Of a stretch of 42,223 nucleotides of DNA, positions 15,786-24,235 are shown in pieces. The notes under the pieces are model-generated. The model saw nothing but the letters and a program-made list of their open reading frames with translations, did not search any database and was not told the origin of the DNA. Every line of letters starts with the position of its first letter. Position 1 is the stretch's first letter. Made by a program: the position numbers and the translations under genes. Source of the DNA: an uncultured Collinsella sp. GTDB taxonomy: Bacteria; Actinomycetota; Coriobacteriia; Coriobacteriales; Coriobacteriaceae. Where the stretch lies: NCBI GenBank assembly GCA_900754075.1, contig CAAEBN010000083.1, positions 1 through 42,223 on the forward strand. The letters run 5' to 3'.

Positions 15786-16683
15786 TGCAAAGAAACGTGG
15801 AGGATTGGGACGTGGACTCAATGCTTTGGTCTCAGAGGCCGAGTATGAGACTGGTGGTTCGGCTGCATCGGCTTCAAATGCCGCATCTGAAATAAAACTA
15901 CCTATTGAGGATATCGTTCCCAACCCTAATCAGCCGCGAATTCACTTTAATGAAACCGAACTTCGCGAGTTGAGCGAGTCAATCCAAGAACATGGCGTTT
16001 TGCAACCGCTGTTGGTTCGCAAGCATGGAAATGGCTATGAGATTATTGCCGGTGAGCGTCGTTACCAGGCATCGAAACTTGCTGGCCTTGAAGAATTGCC
16101 TGTCATCATTAAGGAAGTTAATGATGAGGAAATGCTCGCTCTTGCTCTTATTGAGAATCTTCAGCGTTCTGATCTGAATCCCGTCGAAGAGGCTAAGGGC
16201 TATCGTCAGCTCATTGATGCCAGCGGTATGACGCAGGAGGCGTTATCAAAGGCTGTCAGTAAGTCTCGTTCCGCAATTACAAATTCACTTCGTTTGCTAG
16301 ATCTTCCCGAAGTCGTGCAGCAGATGATTTTCGAAGGCAAGCTTACTGCAGGTCATGCAAGAGCGATTCTTGCGGTTCCATATGAAGATGCCAGGATTCG
16401 TCTTGCTGAGAAAGTTGTTGCTGAAGGTCTTTCCGTTAGAGCGACAGAAAATCTTGCTCCATTGTTTTCTGCCGGAGAGACGCCAAGGACTCCGAGGCCA
16501 GCAGCACCTCAGTCATTCAAAAAGGCTGCTCGAGTCCTTCGTCAAGTTTTCAACACGAATGTACGCGTGAAGAGCTCGCGTGGCAAGAACAAGATTGAAA
16601 TCGAGTTCAAAGACGAGGAGGAGCTCTCCCGTATCCTTGGCGAAATGATTCAATTTGGGCAGGAGGATCAGGATGAAGAATAA
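15778..16683 (+). CDS. parB: Chromosome partitioning protein ParB (Spo0J)
   Basis: ParB is a CTP-dependent DNA clamp that loads at parS. The 301-residue product begins with the ParA-stimulating basic segment KKRGGLGRGLNALV, has the CTP-binding motif IIAGERRYQA, the helix-turn-helix region (MTQEALSKAVSKSRSAITN), TAGHARAIL and a C-terminal dimerisation part (INTERFACE-type RVKSSRGKNKIEIEF). The GTG start overlaps parA. The 3' end overlaps the next small gene by 11 bases and contains its ribosome site. Confidence 0.97.
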   Translation: MPSAKKRGGLGRGLNALVSEAEYETGGSAASASNAASEIKLPIEDIVPNPNQPRIHFNETELRELSESIQEHGVLQPLLVRKHGNGYEIIAGERRYQASKLAGLEELPVIIKEVNDEEMLALALIENLQRSDLNPVEEAKGYRQLIDASGMTQEALSKAVSKSRSAITNSLRLLDLPEVVQQMIFEGKLTAGHARAILAVPYEDARIRLAEKVVAEGLSVRATENLAPLFSAGETPRTPRPAAPQSFKKAARVLRQVFNTNVRVKSSRGKNKIEIEFKDEEELSRILGEMIQFGQEDQDEE

Positions 16684-16927
16684 GGTTCTCGCGGTCGTTG
16701 CGTTGGCAACCACCGTCGCCGCTGGTGCCTTTGCTGGTTATAAGATTGCGACAGATGATGAACTACGCGGTCGACTGCTGCGCGGAGCTCAGGATATCGT
16801 CGATACATCCAAGAAGAAAATGGATGTGATGACCGAAGATGTCGCCATGCGTACTGCTCAGGTGACTAAGAATCCCAAGATTAACCAAGACTGGGTTAAC
16901 CATCAATGGGAAAATGTTGGTTATTAG
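16673..16927 (+). CDS. Small single-pass membrane protein in the parAB operon
   Basis: The 84-residue product begins MKNKVLAVVALATTVAAGAF, a hydrophobic N-terminal segment that could be a membrane anchor or signal. It is followed by a charged helical region (DDELRGRLLRGAQDIVDTSKKK) reminiscent of YtxH-type small proteins. ATG 16673 follows AGGAGG (16661-16666) and overlaps the end of parB, so it is co-translated. I do not recognise a named family with certainty. Its coupling to parB suggests a membrane-linked role near the origin, which is inference. The stop codon lies inside the palindrome TTAGGTACCTAA. Confidence 0.8.
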   Translation: MKNKVLAVVALATTVAAGAFAGYKIATDDELRGRLLRGAQDIVDTSKKKMDVMTEDVAMRTAQVTKNPKINQDWVNHQWENVGY

Positions 16928-16935
16928 GTACCTAA
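16924..16935. repeat. 12-bp perfect palindrome TTAGGTACCTAA, copy 2
   Basis: Identical to 13420-13431. It covers the stop codon of the small membrane protein gene. Confidence 0.5.
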
Positions 16936-16954
16936 CAATTACTTGCCTGTTTTG

Positions 16955-16996
16955 AAGGGGTCCTTGTCTGATTCGTGAGACAAGGACCCCTTATTT
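16955..16996 (+). terminator. Terminator of the parAB operon
   Basis: A perfect 15-bp stem, 16955-16969 with 16978-16992 (AAGGGGTCCTTGTCT), loop GATTCGTG, is followed by TTATTTT-type sequence. Confidence 0.92.
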
Positions 16997-17038
16997 TGGC
17001 AATAAAACTATGCTTGCGTAAATCAAATCCAATAGTAT

Positions 17039-17085
17039 AAAAAAATGAAACAGCCCCGGTTGCATTATCTACAACCGGGGCTGTT
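17039..17085 (-). terminator. Terminator of rlmN
   Basis: A stem of CAGCCCCGGTTG (17051-17062) with CAACCGGGGCTG (17072-17083) is followed, on the minus strand, by a T-rich tract (CATTTTTTT). It lies 40 bp after the rlmN stop. Confidence 0.88.
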
Positions 17086-17088
17086 CGA

Positions 17089-17104
17089 TGTTTCACATGA
17101 AACG
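17089..17104. promoter_or_regulatory. parS-like site beside the rlmN terminator
   Basis: TGTTTCACATGAAACG matches parS at 14 of 16 positions (positions 9 and 16 differ). It lies in the rlmN 3' spacer, about 2.1 kb from the three perfect sites. Confidence 0.45.
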
Positions 17105-17122
17105 TTTTGGGGCGCGACTCCC

Positions 17123-18175
17123 CTATGCGTTTTTCTGAACTTTGAAGCGCTGCTTCAGCTGTCCGCAAGCGGCGTCAATATCATTGCCGCGAGAATTACG
17201 GATCGTGGTCTCGATGCCACGAGACTCAAGGCGGCGCTGAAGATCCTCAACCTTATGAATCGGCGACGGTTTGAGCGGGCTGCCTTCGATGTCGTTAAGC
17301 TGAATCAGGTTAACGTGGCACAGCGTTCCCTCGCAGAAGTCGCAGAGCGCCTGCATCTCGGGATTCGTATCGTTGACGCCTTCGATCATGGCGTACTCAT
17401 AGGTCGGGCGGCGGCCCGTCTTCTCGGTGTAGAGCTGCAGTGCCTCATGAAGGCGCAGGAGCGTGTACTTCTTGACGCCAGGCATAAGCTTGTTGCGCGT
17501 GGACTGGATAGCGGAGTGCAAGGAAACGGCAAGCGTGAACTGCTCAGGGATGTCGGTAAATTTGCGAATACCGGGAATAACGCCGCTGGTAGAGACGGTG
17601 AGGTGACGGGCGCCGATACCGATGCCATCGGGGTCGTTGAGGATACGCAGTGCCTTGAGAACCTCGTCGTAGTTGGCAAACGGCTCGCCCTGGCCCATGA
17701 AGACAACGCTCGTGGCACGCTCGCCAAAGTCGTTGGATACATGAAGTACCTGGTCGACGATCTCCTGAGCTGTCAGCGAGCGCTTGAGACCGTTGAGGCC
17801 GGTGGCGCAAAAGGCACAGCCCATGCCGCAGCCTGCCTGGGTGGAGACGCAGACGGAAAGCTTGTTACGACGGGGCATGCCTACGGTTTCGACGGAAATG
17901 CCGTCGTGGTACTCAAGCAGATACTTACGAGAGCCATCTTTGGATACCTGCTTGGTGAGCTCAGTCGGCGTGTCAAAGGCAAAAGCCTCTTTAAGCTGCT
18001 CGCGGAAAGCCTTGGGAAGGTTGGTCATATCGTCAAACGAACAAACGTTCTTCTCAAAGACCCATTCGATGAGTTGCTTGGCGCGGAAGGCGGGCTGGCC
18101 GAGTTCTGCCACGAGCTCGCGAATATCGTTTTGGCTCAAGTCGCGAATGTCCTGAGATTTAGTCCTGGGATTCAT
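17123..18175 (-). CDS. rlmN: 23S rRNA / tRNA adenine C2-methyltransferase RlmN
   Basis: RlmN is a radical-SAM enzyme that methylates A2503 of 23S rRNA and A37 of some tRNAs. The 350-residue product has the iron-sulfur motif CGMGCAFC (Cys116, Cys120, Cys123) and both other catalytic cysteines, Cys109 and Cys337 in DIDAACGQL. MGQGEPFANYDEVLKAL is a family signature. It is transcribed towards the origin, head-on to replication, unlike the genes before it. It is divergent from ddl. Confidence 0.96.
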   Translation of the reverse strand: MNPRTKSQDIRDLSQNDIRELVAELGQPAFRAKQLIEWVFEKNVCSFDDMTNLPKAFREQLKEAFAFDTPTELTKQVSKDGSRKYLLEYHDGISVETVGMPRRNKLSVCVSTQAGCGMGCAFCATGLNGLKRSLTAQEIVDQVLHVSNDFGERATSVVFMGQGEPFANYDEVLKALRILNDPDGIGIGARHLTVSTSGVIPGIRKFTDIPEQFTLAVSLHSAIQSTRNKLMPGVKKYTLLRLHEALQLYTEKTGRRPTYEYAMIEGVNDTNPEMQALCDFCEGTLCHVNLIQLNDIEGSPLKPSPIHKVEDLQRRLESRGIETTIRNSRGNDIDAACGQLKQRFKVQKNA

Positions 18176-18190
18176 GGAAGCCTTTCGATT

Positions 18191-18220
18191 TTGGGGAAAC
18201 GTAGAGGGTATCGCTACAAT
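18191..18220 (+). promoter_or_regulatory. Probable promoter of ddl
   Basis: TTGGGG (18191-18196) and TACAAT (18215-18220) are 18 bases apart, placed 40 bp before the ddl start. Confidence 0.55.
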
Positions 18221-18260
18221 ATGGTATCAGCTGCAGAAATTTTAGAGGAGGAGTCTGCCC

Positions 18261-19226
18261 ATGCCGGGTAAAAGCCTAGAGAACATGCACGTAGCGGTCT
18301 TGGCGGGCGGTCATTCCGCTGAGCGCGAGATTTCGCTCAATTCGGGAAAGAACGTCGTGGTGGCCTTGAAGGAGGCTGGCTACACTTCGGTGGAGCTGCT
18401 CGACACGGCTGCCGATGATTTTATGGTAACCATGGCGACCGGCGGCTTTGACGTGGCGTTTATCGCCATGCACGGTGCCGGCGGCGAAGATGGTGCCATG
18501 CAGGGCGCCATGGAGACCCTGGGTATCCCCTACACGGCCTCGGGCGTGCTTGCCAGCGCCTGCGGTGCCGACAAGGAGGTCTCTAAGCTCCTGTACGCCA
18601 AGGCGGGCATTCCCATTGCCCCCGGCATTGCGCTCGAGGTGGGCGATGAAGTCGATATCGACCATATCGTCGAGGTTTGTGGCGAGCGCTGCTTTGTGAA
18701 GCCGGCCGTAAACGGTTCCAGCTATGGCATTTCCCTGGTCCATGAGCCCTCCGAGCTGCCCGCGGCCATCGCCAAGGCGTTTGAGTACGGCGACAAAGTG
18801 CTGGTCGAGAAGTGCATCGAGGGTACCGAGATCACCGTCGGCGTATACGGCGAAGATGACGTGCGCGCTCTGCCGATTGTCGAGATTCGTAAGCCCGAGG
18901 ACTGCGAGTTCTACGATCTGGACGTGAAGTATGTCGACCCTACGGACATCCATCGCATTCCGGCGCAGATTTCGCCCGAGAACTACGCTCGTGCCCAGGA
19001 GCTCGCCTGTGCTGCCCATAAGGCACTCGGCTGCCTGGGCATCTCGCGCAGCGACTTTATCGTGAGCGAGGAGGGCCCCGTCATCCTCGAGACCAACACG
19101 ATTCCCGGCATGACCGATACGTCGCTGTATCCGGATGAGATTCGCCACACCGATGACATGACGTTCCCGCAGGTCTGTGACAGTCTGATTCGTATGGGAC
19201 TTCGGCGAGCGGGCGTTGCATGCTAA
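18261..19226 (+). CDS. ddl: D-alanine--D-alanine ligase
   Basis: Ddl joins two D-alanines for peptidoglycan precursors using ATP. The 321-residue product has the N-terminal AGGHSAEREISLNSG, MHGAGGEDGAMQG, the ATP-grasp segment FVKPAVNGSSYGIS and the C-terminal metal-binding VILETNTIPGMTD. The omega-loop motif DVKYVDP keeps the Lys-Tyr pair typical of D-Ala-D-Ala ligases; D-Ala-D-Lac ligases have Phe there. AGGAGGAG precedes the ATG. The stop overlaps the start of the DinG-like gene by seven bases. Confidence 0.96.
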   Translation: MPGKSLENMHVAVLAGGHSAEREISLNSGKNVVVALKEAGYTSVELLDTAADDFMVTMATGGFDVAFIAMHGAGGEDGAMQGAMETLGIPYTASGVLASACGADKEVSKLLYAKAGIPIAPGIALEVGDEVDIDHIVEVCGERCFVKPAVNGSSYGISLVHEPSELPAAIAKAFEYGDKVLVEKCIEGTEITVGVYGEDDVRALPIVEIRKPEDCEFYDLDVKYVDPTDIHRIPAQISPENYARAQELACAAHKALGCLGISRSDFIVSEEGPVILETNTIPGMTDTSLYPDEIRHTDDMTFPQVCDSLIRMGLRRAGVAC

Positions 19227-22114
19227 TCGAGGACGCTGTTTCGTCGGGAACGCCGCAGTTTGTCATCGATTCCTATGCCACGCTTGCCGAGCGCGCCAAA
19301 ACCCAATCGTTTGGTCTCATCGAGGAAGATGTTATCGTCCTCGATACCGAGACCACGGGCCTTTCGGTGCAGGACAACGAGCTTATCGAGATATCGGCGG
19401 CCCGCCTTTCGGGCCGCGAGGTTGTCGATCGGTTTGATACCTTCGTGCATCCCAAGCAGCTGATTCCCGCCGAGATTACCGAACTCACGAGCATTACAAA
19501 CGCTGATGTGGTGGATGCCCCATCGGCCGTCGAGGCCGTGGCCGCTCTCGCCGATTTTGTCGGCGGCTGCCCGGTGATTGCGCATAACGCCACCTTCGAC
19601 CGTTCGTTTATCGAGTCGGTCAAGGGCGGTGTCAACGTCAGCGACATCTGGATTGATTCGCTGGCACTGTCGCGCATCGCACTTCCGCGTCTGGCCTCGC
19701 ACAAGCTGTCTTTTATGGCCGACCTGTTTGGCTGCGACTCGGTGTCGCACCGCGCCAACGCCGATGTCGACGCCCTGTGTGGCGTATGGCGCGTGTTGCT
19801 TGTGGCGCTCACCGACTTGCCCCAGGGCTTAATGGCGCGCTTGGCCGACATGCACCCCGACGTACCCTGGTCCTATCGTCCCATCTTCTCGTTCTTGGCG
19901 GGACAGAACCCCGGTTCCATCTTCTCTCTCAGCGCCGCCCGCGCCGACGTACTCAAGGCCGATCGGGCCGATGATCGCGTTGATGCGGACGAGCTACCGG
20001 TCCTTAAGATGCCGAGCCGCGAGGAAATCGAGGCGGACTATGCCCCGGGCGGTCTGGTTAATCGCATGTATCCCACGTACGAGCCGCGCGATGAGCAAAT
20101 CGCGATGGCGCTCGAGGTCCGTGACGCGCTCGTTACGGGAACGCATCGCGTGATTGAGGCGGGGACGGGCGTCGGCAAATCGATGGCCTATCTGGTGCCT
20201 TTTGCCGAGGCCGCGCGCCGCAACAACATCACGGTTGGTATCGCGACTAAATCGAATAATCTTGCCGACCAGCTCATGTATCATGAGCTGCCCAAACTTG
20301 CCGAGCAGCTTGACGGAGGTCTGTCGTTTTGCGCCCTCAAGGGCTATGACCACTATCCATGCTTGCGCAAGCTTGAGCGCATGAGCCGCGGCCAAGTCGA
20401 AATTACGACTAAGCGTGATCCTGCCGACACGCTTACGGCAGTCGCGGTCATCATGGCGTACGTGTGTCAGTCGGCCGATGGCGACCTCGACTCGCTCGGC
20501 ATTCGCTGGCGCAGCGTCAACCGTCCCGACTTTACGACGGCGTCGCGCGAGTGCGCCCGTCGCCTATGCCCGTTCTTCCCCGATAAATGCCTGGTCCACG
20601 GCGCCCGCCGTCGCGCGGCGCATGCCGATGTGGTGGTCACCAACCATTCCCTGCTGTTCCGCAATGTCGCGGCCGAGGGCAGAATCTTGCCTCCGATTCG
20701 TCACTGGGTGATTGATGAGGCCCACTCCATCGAGCGCGAGGCGCGCCGTCAATGGGCGCGCGTGGTGTCGGCGGATGAATCGCGCGTTCTGTTTGAGCGC
20801 CTGGGTGGCTCGAGCACCGGTGCGCTGAGCCAGGTTTCCCGCGATTTGGCAACCTCGGAGGGCTCTACGCTCTACCTGGGTCTTACCGCCAAGGCGACGT
20901 CGACGGTTGCGCGCGCGAGCATGGCAATCGCCGACGTGTTTGATGGCGTTCGCGAGCTCGGCCGCCGTGCCCGCGGGGGCTATGACAATGCGAACCTATG
21001 GATTGGCCCCGAGCTGCGCGAATCTGACGACTGGCATGATTTCTTACAGTCGGCCTACACTGCCATCGACGCATTGGAACAAGCTGACAAGAGCGTCGAC
21101 GCGCTGGTACAAGCCGTCGCCGCCGACAAACCCGAGGTTGTTGTCGACCTGGGTGATATCTCGCGTCGCCTACACGAGCTGGTCGAGAACCTCAAACTCA
21201 TCATTGACGGTACCGATGAACACTACGTGTACTCGCTGCAGGTCAATCGCAGGCTGCGTGCCGGCGGAGAGTCAATGACCGCAGAGCGCATCGACATTGG
21301 CGAGGCCTTGGCAACCGAGTGGCTGCCCGAGGTTCACACGGCTATCTTTGCATCGGCGACCATGACGGTTTCCAAGAGCTTTGAGCACTTTAACCATGCC
21401 GTCGGCCTCGATCGCATCGGCGCCTCGACATCATCGTCACTGCACTTGGATTCGAGCTACGACTTCGATTCGAATATGGCCGTGGTCGTGGCTGGGGATA
21501 TCCCCGATCCGCGCGATCGTGAGAGCTACCTTTCGGCGCTCGAGCGTGTGCTGGTCGACGCTCATCTTGCCATGGGCGGCTCGGTGCTCACGCTGTTCAC
21601 CAACAGGCGTGACATGGAGGAACTGTACGCTCGCGTCGAGCCCAAGATGGCTCGTGCGGGTCTGGAGCTCAACTGCCAGCAGCGCAACTCGTCTCCTCGC
21701 CGTCTGCGCGATCGCTTTATCAACGAACCGACCTCGTCGCTCTTTGCGCTTAAGGCCTTTTGGGAAGGGTTCGACGCCAGCGGCGAGACGCTGCGCTGCG
21801 TCATCATCCCCAAGCTGCCGTTCTCGAGCCCCACAGATCCGCTCTCATGTGAGCGCAATCTGCGTGAAGACCGCGCTTGGGCGCGCTATTCGCTGCCCGA
21901 GGCCGTGCTCGAGGTCAAGCAGGCAGCCGGTCGCCTCATTCGCTCATCGACCGATTGCGGCGTACTCATCTTGGCCGACCCGCGCCTGGTGACGAAGGGC
22001 TACGGCAAGAAATTCTTAACGTCGCTGCCCACGAGTTCCTATCAGCGCATCGAGTCGGCACAAATCGGGCACTATCTACAGCTGTGGCGCGCACGCCACG
22101 AGCGGCGCCGCTAA
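19220..22114 (+). CDS. dinG: DinG-family helicase with N-terminal DEDDh exonuclease domain
   Basis: The 964-residue product joins two activities. Residues about 35-200 form a DnaQ-like 3'-5' exonuclease with DTETTG (Asp42, Glu44), AHNATFDRSF and the HRANADVDA motif. The rest is an XPD/DinG superfamily 2 helicase: Walker A EAGTGVGKSMAYL (about 313-325), four-cysteine iron-sulfur candidates (KGYDHYPC, ECARRLCPFFPDKC), the DEAH box IDEAHSIER (about 499) and the C-terminal VKQAAGRLIRSSTDCG. This domain order is as in Gram-positive DinG. It overlaps ddl by seven bases and converges with the WYL pair, with stop codons overlapping by four bases. A DNA-repair role follows from the family. Confidence 0.93.
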   Translation: MLIEDAVSSGTPQFVIDSYATLAERAKTQSFGLIEEDVIVLDTETTGLSVQDNELIEISAARLSGREVVDRFDTFVHPKQLIPAEITELTSITNADVVDAPSAVEAVAALADFVGGCPVIAHNATFDRSFIESVKGGVNVSDIWIDSLALSRIALPRLASHKLSFMADLFGCDSVSHRANADVDALCGVWRVLLVALTDLPQGLMARLADMHPDVPWSYRPIFSFLAGQNPGSIFSLSAARADVLKADRADDRVDADELPVLKMPSREEIEADYAPGGLVNRMYPTYEPRDEQIAMALEVRDALVTGTHRVIEAGTGVGKSMAYLVPFAEAARRNNITVGIATKSNNLADQLMYHELPKLAEQLDGGLSFCALKGYDHYPCLRKLERMSRGQVEITTKRDPADTLTAVAVIMAYVCQSADGDLDSLGIRWRSVNRPDFTTASRECARRLCPFFPDKCLVHGARRRAAHADVVVTNHSLLFRNVAAEGRILPPIRHWVIDEAHSIEREARRQWARVVSADESRVLFERLGGSSTGALSQVSRDLATSEGSTLYLGLTAKATSTVARASMAIADVFDGVRELGRRARGGYDNANLWIGPELRESDDWHDFLQSAYTAIDALEQADKSVDALVQAVAADKPEVVVDLGDISRRLHELVENLKLIIDGTDEHYVYSLQVNRRLRAGGESMTAERIDIGEALATEWLPEVHTAIFASATMTVSKSFEHFNHAVGLDRIGASTSSSLHLDSSYDFDSNMAVVVAGDIPDPRDRESYLSALERVLVDAHLAMGGSVLTLFTNRRDMEELYARVEPKMARAGLELNCQQRNSSPRRLRDRFINEPTSSLFALKAFWEGFDASGETLRCVIIPKLPFSSPTDPLSCERNLREDRAWARYSLPEAVLEVKQAAGRLIRSSTDCGVLILADPRLVTKGYGKKFLTSLPTSSYQRIESAQIGHYLQLWRARHERRR

Positions 22115-23028
22115 AGCGGACAGACGAGGGATTTTGCCATATCGCACAGACGCTCTGACAGGGCGGGGTCATCCAGGATGCGGATGGCCCCGCCCGCTGC
22201 GATTACCTGGCTTAACAGCCAGCGCTCGGAGCCGTAGCGCACGTTTACTGTTGAGCTGTCCGCTCCATTGGGTTCGATCGACATGACGCCGGGCCAGTCT
22301 AGGCGCTCTGCCAAGGCGCGCGGCATGAGAAGCTTCGCGCTCCGCTCCGCCTGGGCGAGGGAGTCATGGAGGGTCGCGGGCTCCGGTGCGTGGCGCACGA
22401 CGGAGTCGTCGGTCAAGACCAGGCCCTCGATTTTATCCATACGATAGGTACGCTGCTCGTCGACCGCGACATCCCAGGCAATCAGATACGTTTGGTCGCC
22501 GTTTGTTGTGATGCGCAAGGGGTCGACCAAACGCTCGCGCGCTTGTGCGTCATCCATCGAGCGATACGAGATACGGCAGCGAACGCCGTCCCGAATGGCG
22601 CAGCTCAGCTGCTGCCAGTGCGATCCGCGGGCGACGGTGTCAAAGACGCGCTGGTTGTAGCCGAGCTCTTTGGGAAGAAGGGCGCGCCGTATTCGAGCCG
22701 CCGCTTGGGGCTCGATCCCCAATGATTCAAGTTCATGGTTGAGCACGGCGCCCTCGGCGGCACTCAGGCGCAGCGGTAGCACGCGCCCCGCGTCACCGGT
22801 GAGGACCACGTACTCGCCGCGGCGTTCGCAGATAATACGTGCGCCCGATTCTCGGTCCGCAAGTGTCGAGACGATCTCGAGAATCTCGTCGAGCGATGTC
22901 CCCGTGATATCGAAGCGGCTGCAAAGCTCGTCTCGTGTCATGCCATTCTCGCCGGCGGCGTAGAGGGCCTCCATGATGTCGATGGCGCGCGAGAGTCTTT
23001 GCTCGCTGGTGAGTTTACGCACGGGCAT
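22111..23028 (-). CDS. PafC-like WYL-domain transcriptional regulator
   Basis: The 305-residue product has an N-terminal helix-turn-helix (TSEQRLSRAIDIMEALYAAG, then TRDELCSRFDITGTSL) and a WYL domain at about 140-230 with QTYLIAWDVAVDEQRTYRMD in place of the classic Trp-Tyr-Leu. I chose ATG 23028, which gives the usual start near PVRKLTSEQRL; longer readings add unlike residues. It overlaps the upstream WYL gene by 14 bases. Two tandem WYL genes are the PafB/PafC arrangement, which in mycobacteria controls a RecA-independent DNA-damage response; the name is by analogy. The 3' end overlaps dinG by four bases. Confidence 0.85.
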   Translation of the reverse strand: MPVRKLTSEQRLSRAIDIMEALYAAGENGMTRDELCSRFDITGTSLDEILEIVSTLADRESGARIICERRGEYVVLTGDAGRVLPLRLSAAEGAVLNHELESLGIEPQAAARIRRALLPKELGYNQRVFDTVARGSHWQQLSCAIRDGVRCRISYRSMDDAQARERLVDPLRITTNGDQTYLIAWDVAVDEQRTYRMDKIEGLVLTDDSVVRHAPEPATLHDSLAQAERSAKLLMPRALAERLDWPGVMSIEPNGADSSTVNVRYGSERWLLSQVIAAGGAIRILDDPALSERLCDMAKSLVCPL

Positions 23029-24037
23029 GTTCGTGCACCGTCCTTTCGATGAGGTGATTCCACGCCTGCTTGAGAGCATCGGGGGCGACGGGCCTCATGC
23101 CATCCATGGCATGGGCCATGCAAAACGAGGCTGCGGCTTCAAAGTCGCGCACGTCAACGGTCCAGGTCCACTCTGCTTCGGTGCGCGTGAGTTCGCCTCG
23201 TCCGCGTGTGAGACCGCTGATCATATCGGCCTGCGCTTCACGCGCGAACGAGAACGTAGCCGCAACAGGTGGGCGGTCGGCGAAATCGAACTCAAAGAAT
23301 AAGTAATCGTTGAGGTTGAAATCCGCAGGAATGGCGTAGGCTTTCGAAGGCCTCCAGGCGCGAATGATGCGGTCGCAGCGGAATGTTCTGATATTGTCGG
23401 TGGCATTGTCGAGGCCGCAGAAGTATGCCGTACCCTCGCGCTCGAACATGCCGTAGACGCAAACGGTCCGCTCGCGTTGCTCGCCGCGTCCGTTTTGGTA
23501 CAAAAAGCGCAGCGCGCAACGCTCGGCAAAGGCACTCCATACCGCATCGACGGCGGGAGAGCGGCGGATCGGTGCCTCTCCTGTCGTCGACATGCCGGTG
23601 AGGTAGGCAATCTTGGAGCGAATGTCGGCAAGTGGCGCGGCAAAGGTGGATGAGCCTGCCGCGAGTGTCTGGTCGATGGCATTGAGCAGGATGTCGGCAT
23701 CGTCTGCGGTGATGAGACCGCCCGCGGCAAACGTGTGCTCGCGGTCGATCGTCCACGCGCTCTCTTCGGTTTCCTGCGCTCCGGCGGCACGAACCTCCCT
23801 GATAACGATGCCGCGCTCGAGCAGCTTGTCGCGATCGCGGCGGAACTTGCGCTTGTCTGAGTCGATATTGCCCGAGCCGTATCCCAGATCGGAATCCAGG
23901 ACGATTTGCTCGGTCGTCAGCGGTTCGGGAGAACTGTTGAGTACAAAGAAAAGGTTGAGGATGCGCTGAGCCGTTTTATCGAAACCGGGCTCGGGTGCCC
24001 CCTTTTTAATTGTCGCGGTCGCGTCGCTTGCCGTCAT
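23015..24037 (-). CDS. PafB-like WYL-domain transcriptional regulator
   Basis: The 340-residue product has an N-terminal winged helix (TAQRILNLFFVLNSSPEPLT, then SDKRKFRRDRDKLLERGIVI) and a WYL domain at about 165-235 with TAYFCGLDNATDNIRTFRCD. It is the first gene of the two-gene WYL operon; ATG 24037 follows GAGG. It probably forms a heterodimer with its downstream partner. It faces away from the M28-like gene across a 198-bp spacer. Ligand is unknown; in other WYL proteins it is single-stranded DNA or another nucleic acid. Confidence 0.85.
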   Translation of the reverse strand: MTASDATATIKKGAPEPGFDKTAQRILNLFFVLNSSPEPLTTEQIVLDSDLGYGSGNIDSDKRKFRRDRDKLLERGIVIREVRAAGAQETEESAWTIDREHTFAAGGLITADDADILLNAIDQTLAAGSSTFAAPLADIRSKIAYLTGMSTTGEAPIRRSPAVDAVWSAFAERCALRFLYQNGRGEQRERTVCVYGMFEREGTAYFCGLDNATDNIRTFRCDRIIRAWRPSKAYAIPADFNLNDYLFFEFDFADRPPVAATFSFAREAQADMISGLTRGRGELTRTEAEWTWTVDVRDFEAAASFCMAHAMDGMRPVAPDALKQAWNHLIERTVHEHARA

Positions 24038-24235
24038 AGAATCCTCGCATGAGAAGGTCGTTTGTTGCCATGATTTTAGTCCGATATGGAGATTAGGCTA
24101 TATCCTTGTCCGCTCGCGGCGTTAAGATGGCCCGAATTCGGTCGTTTGCGCTCGCTCGGGGTATACTTTCGACTATATACGGTTCTAATGTGCATGCATT
24201 GGGCCTATTTGTCGGATTATGGATGTGGAGCGCAC

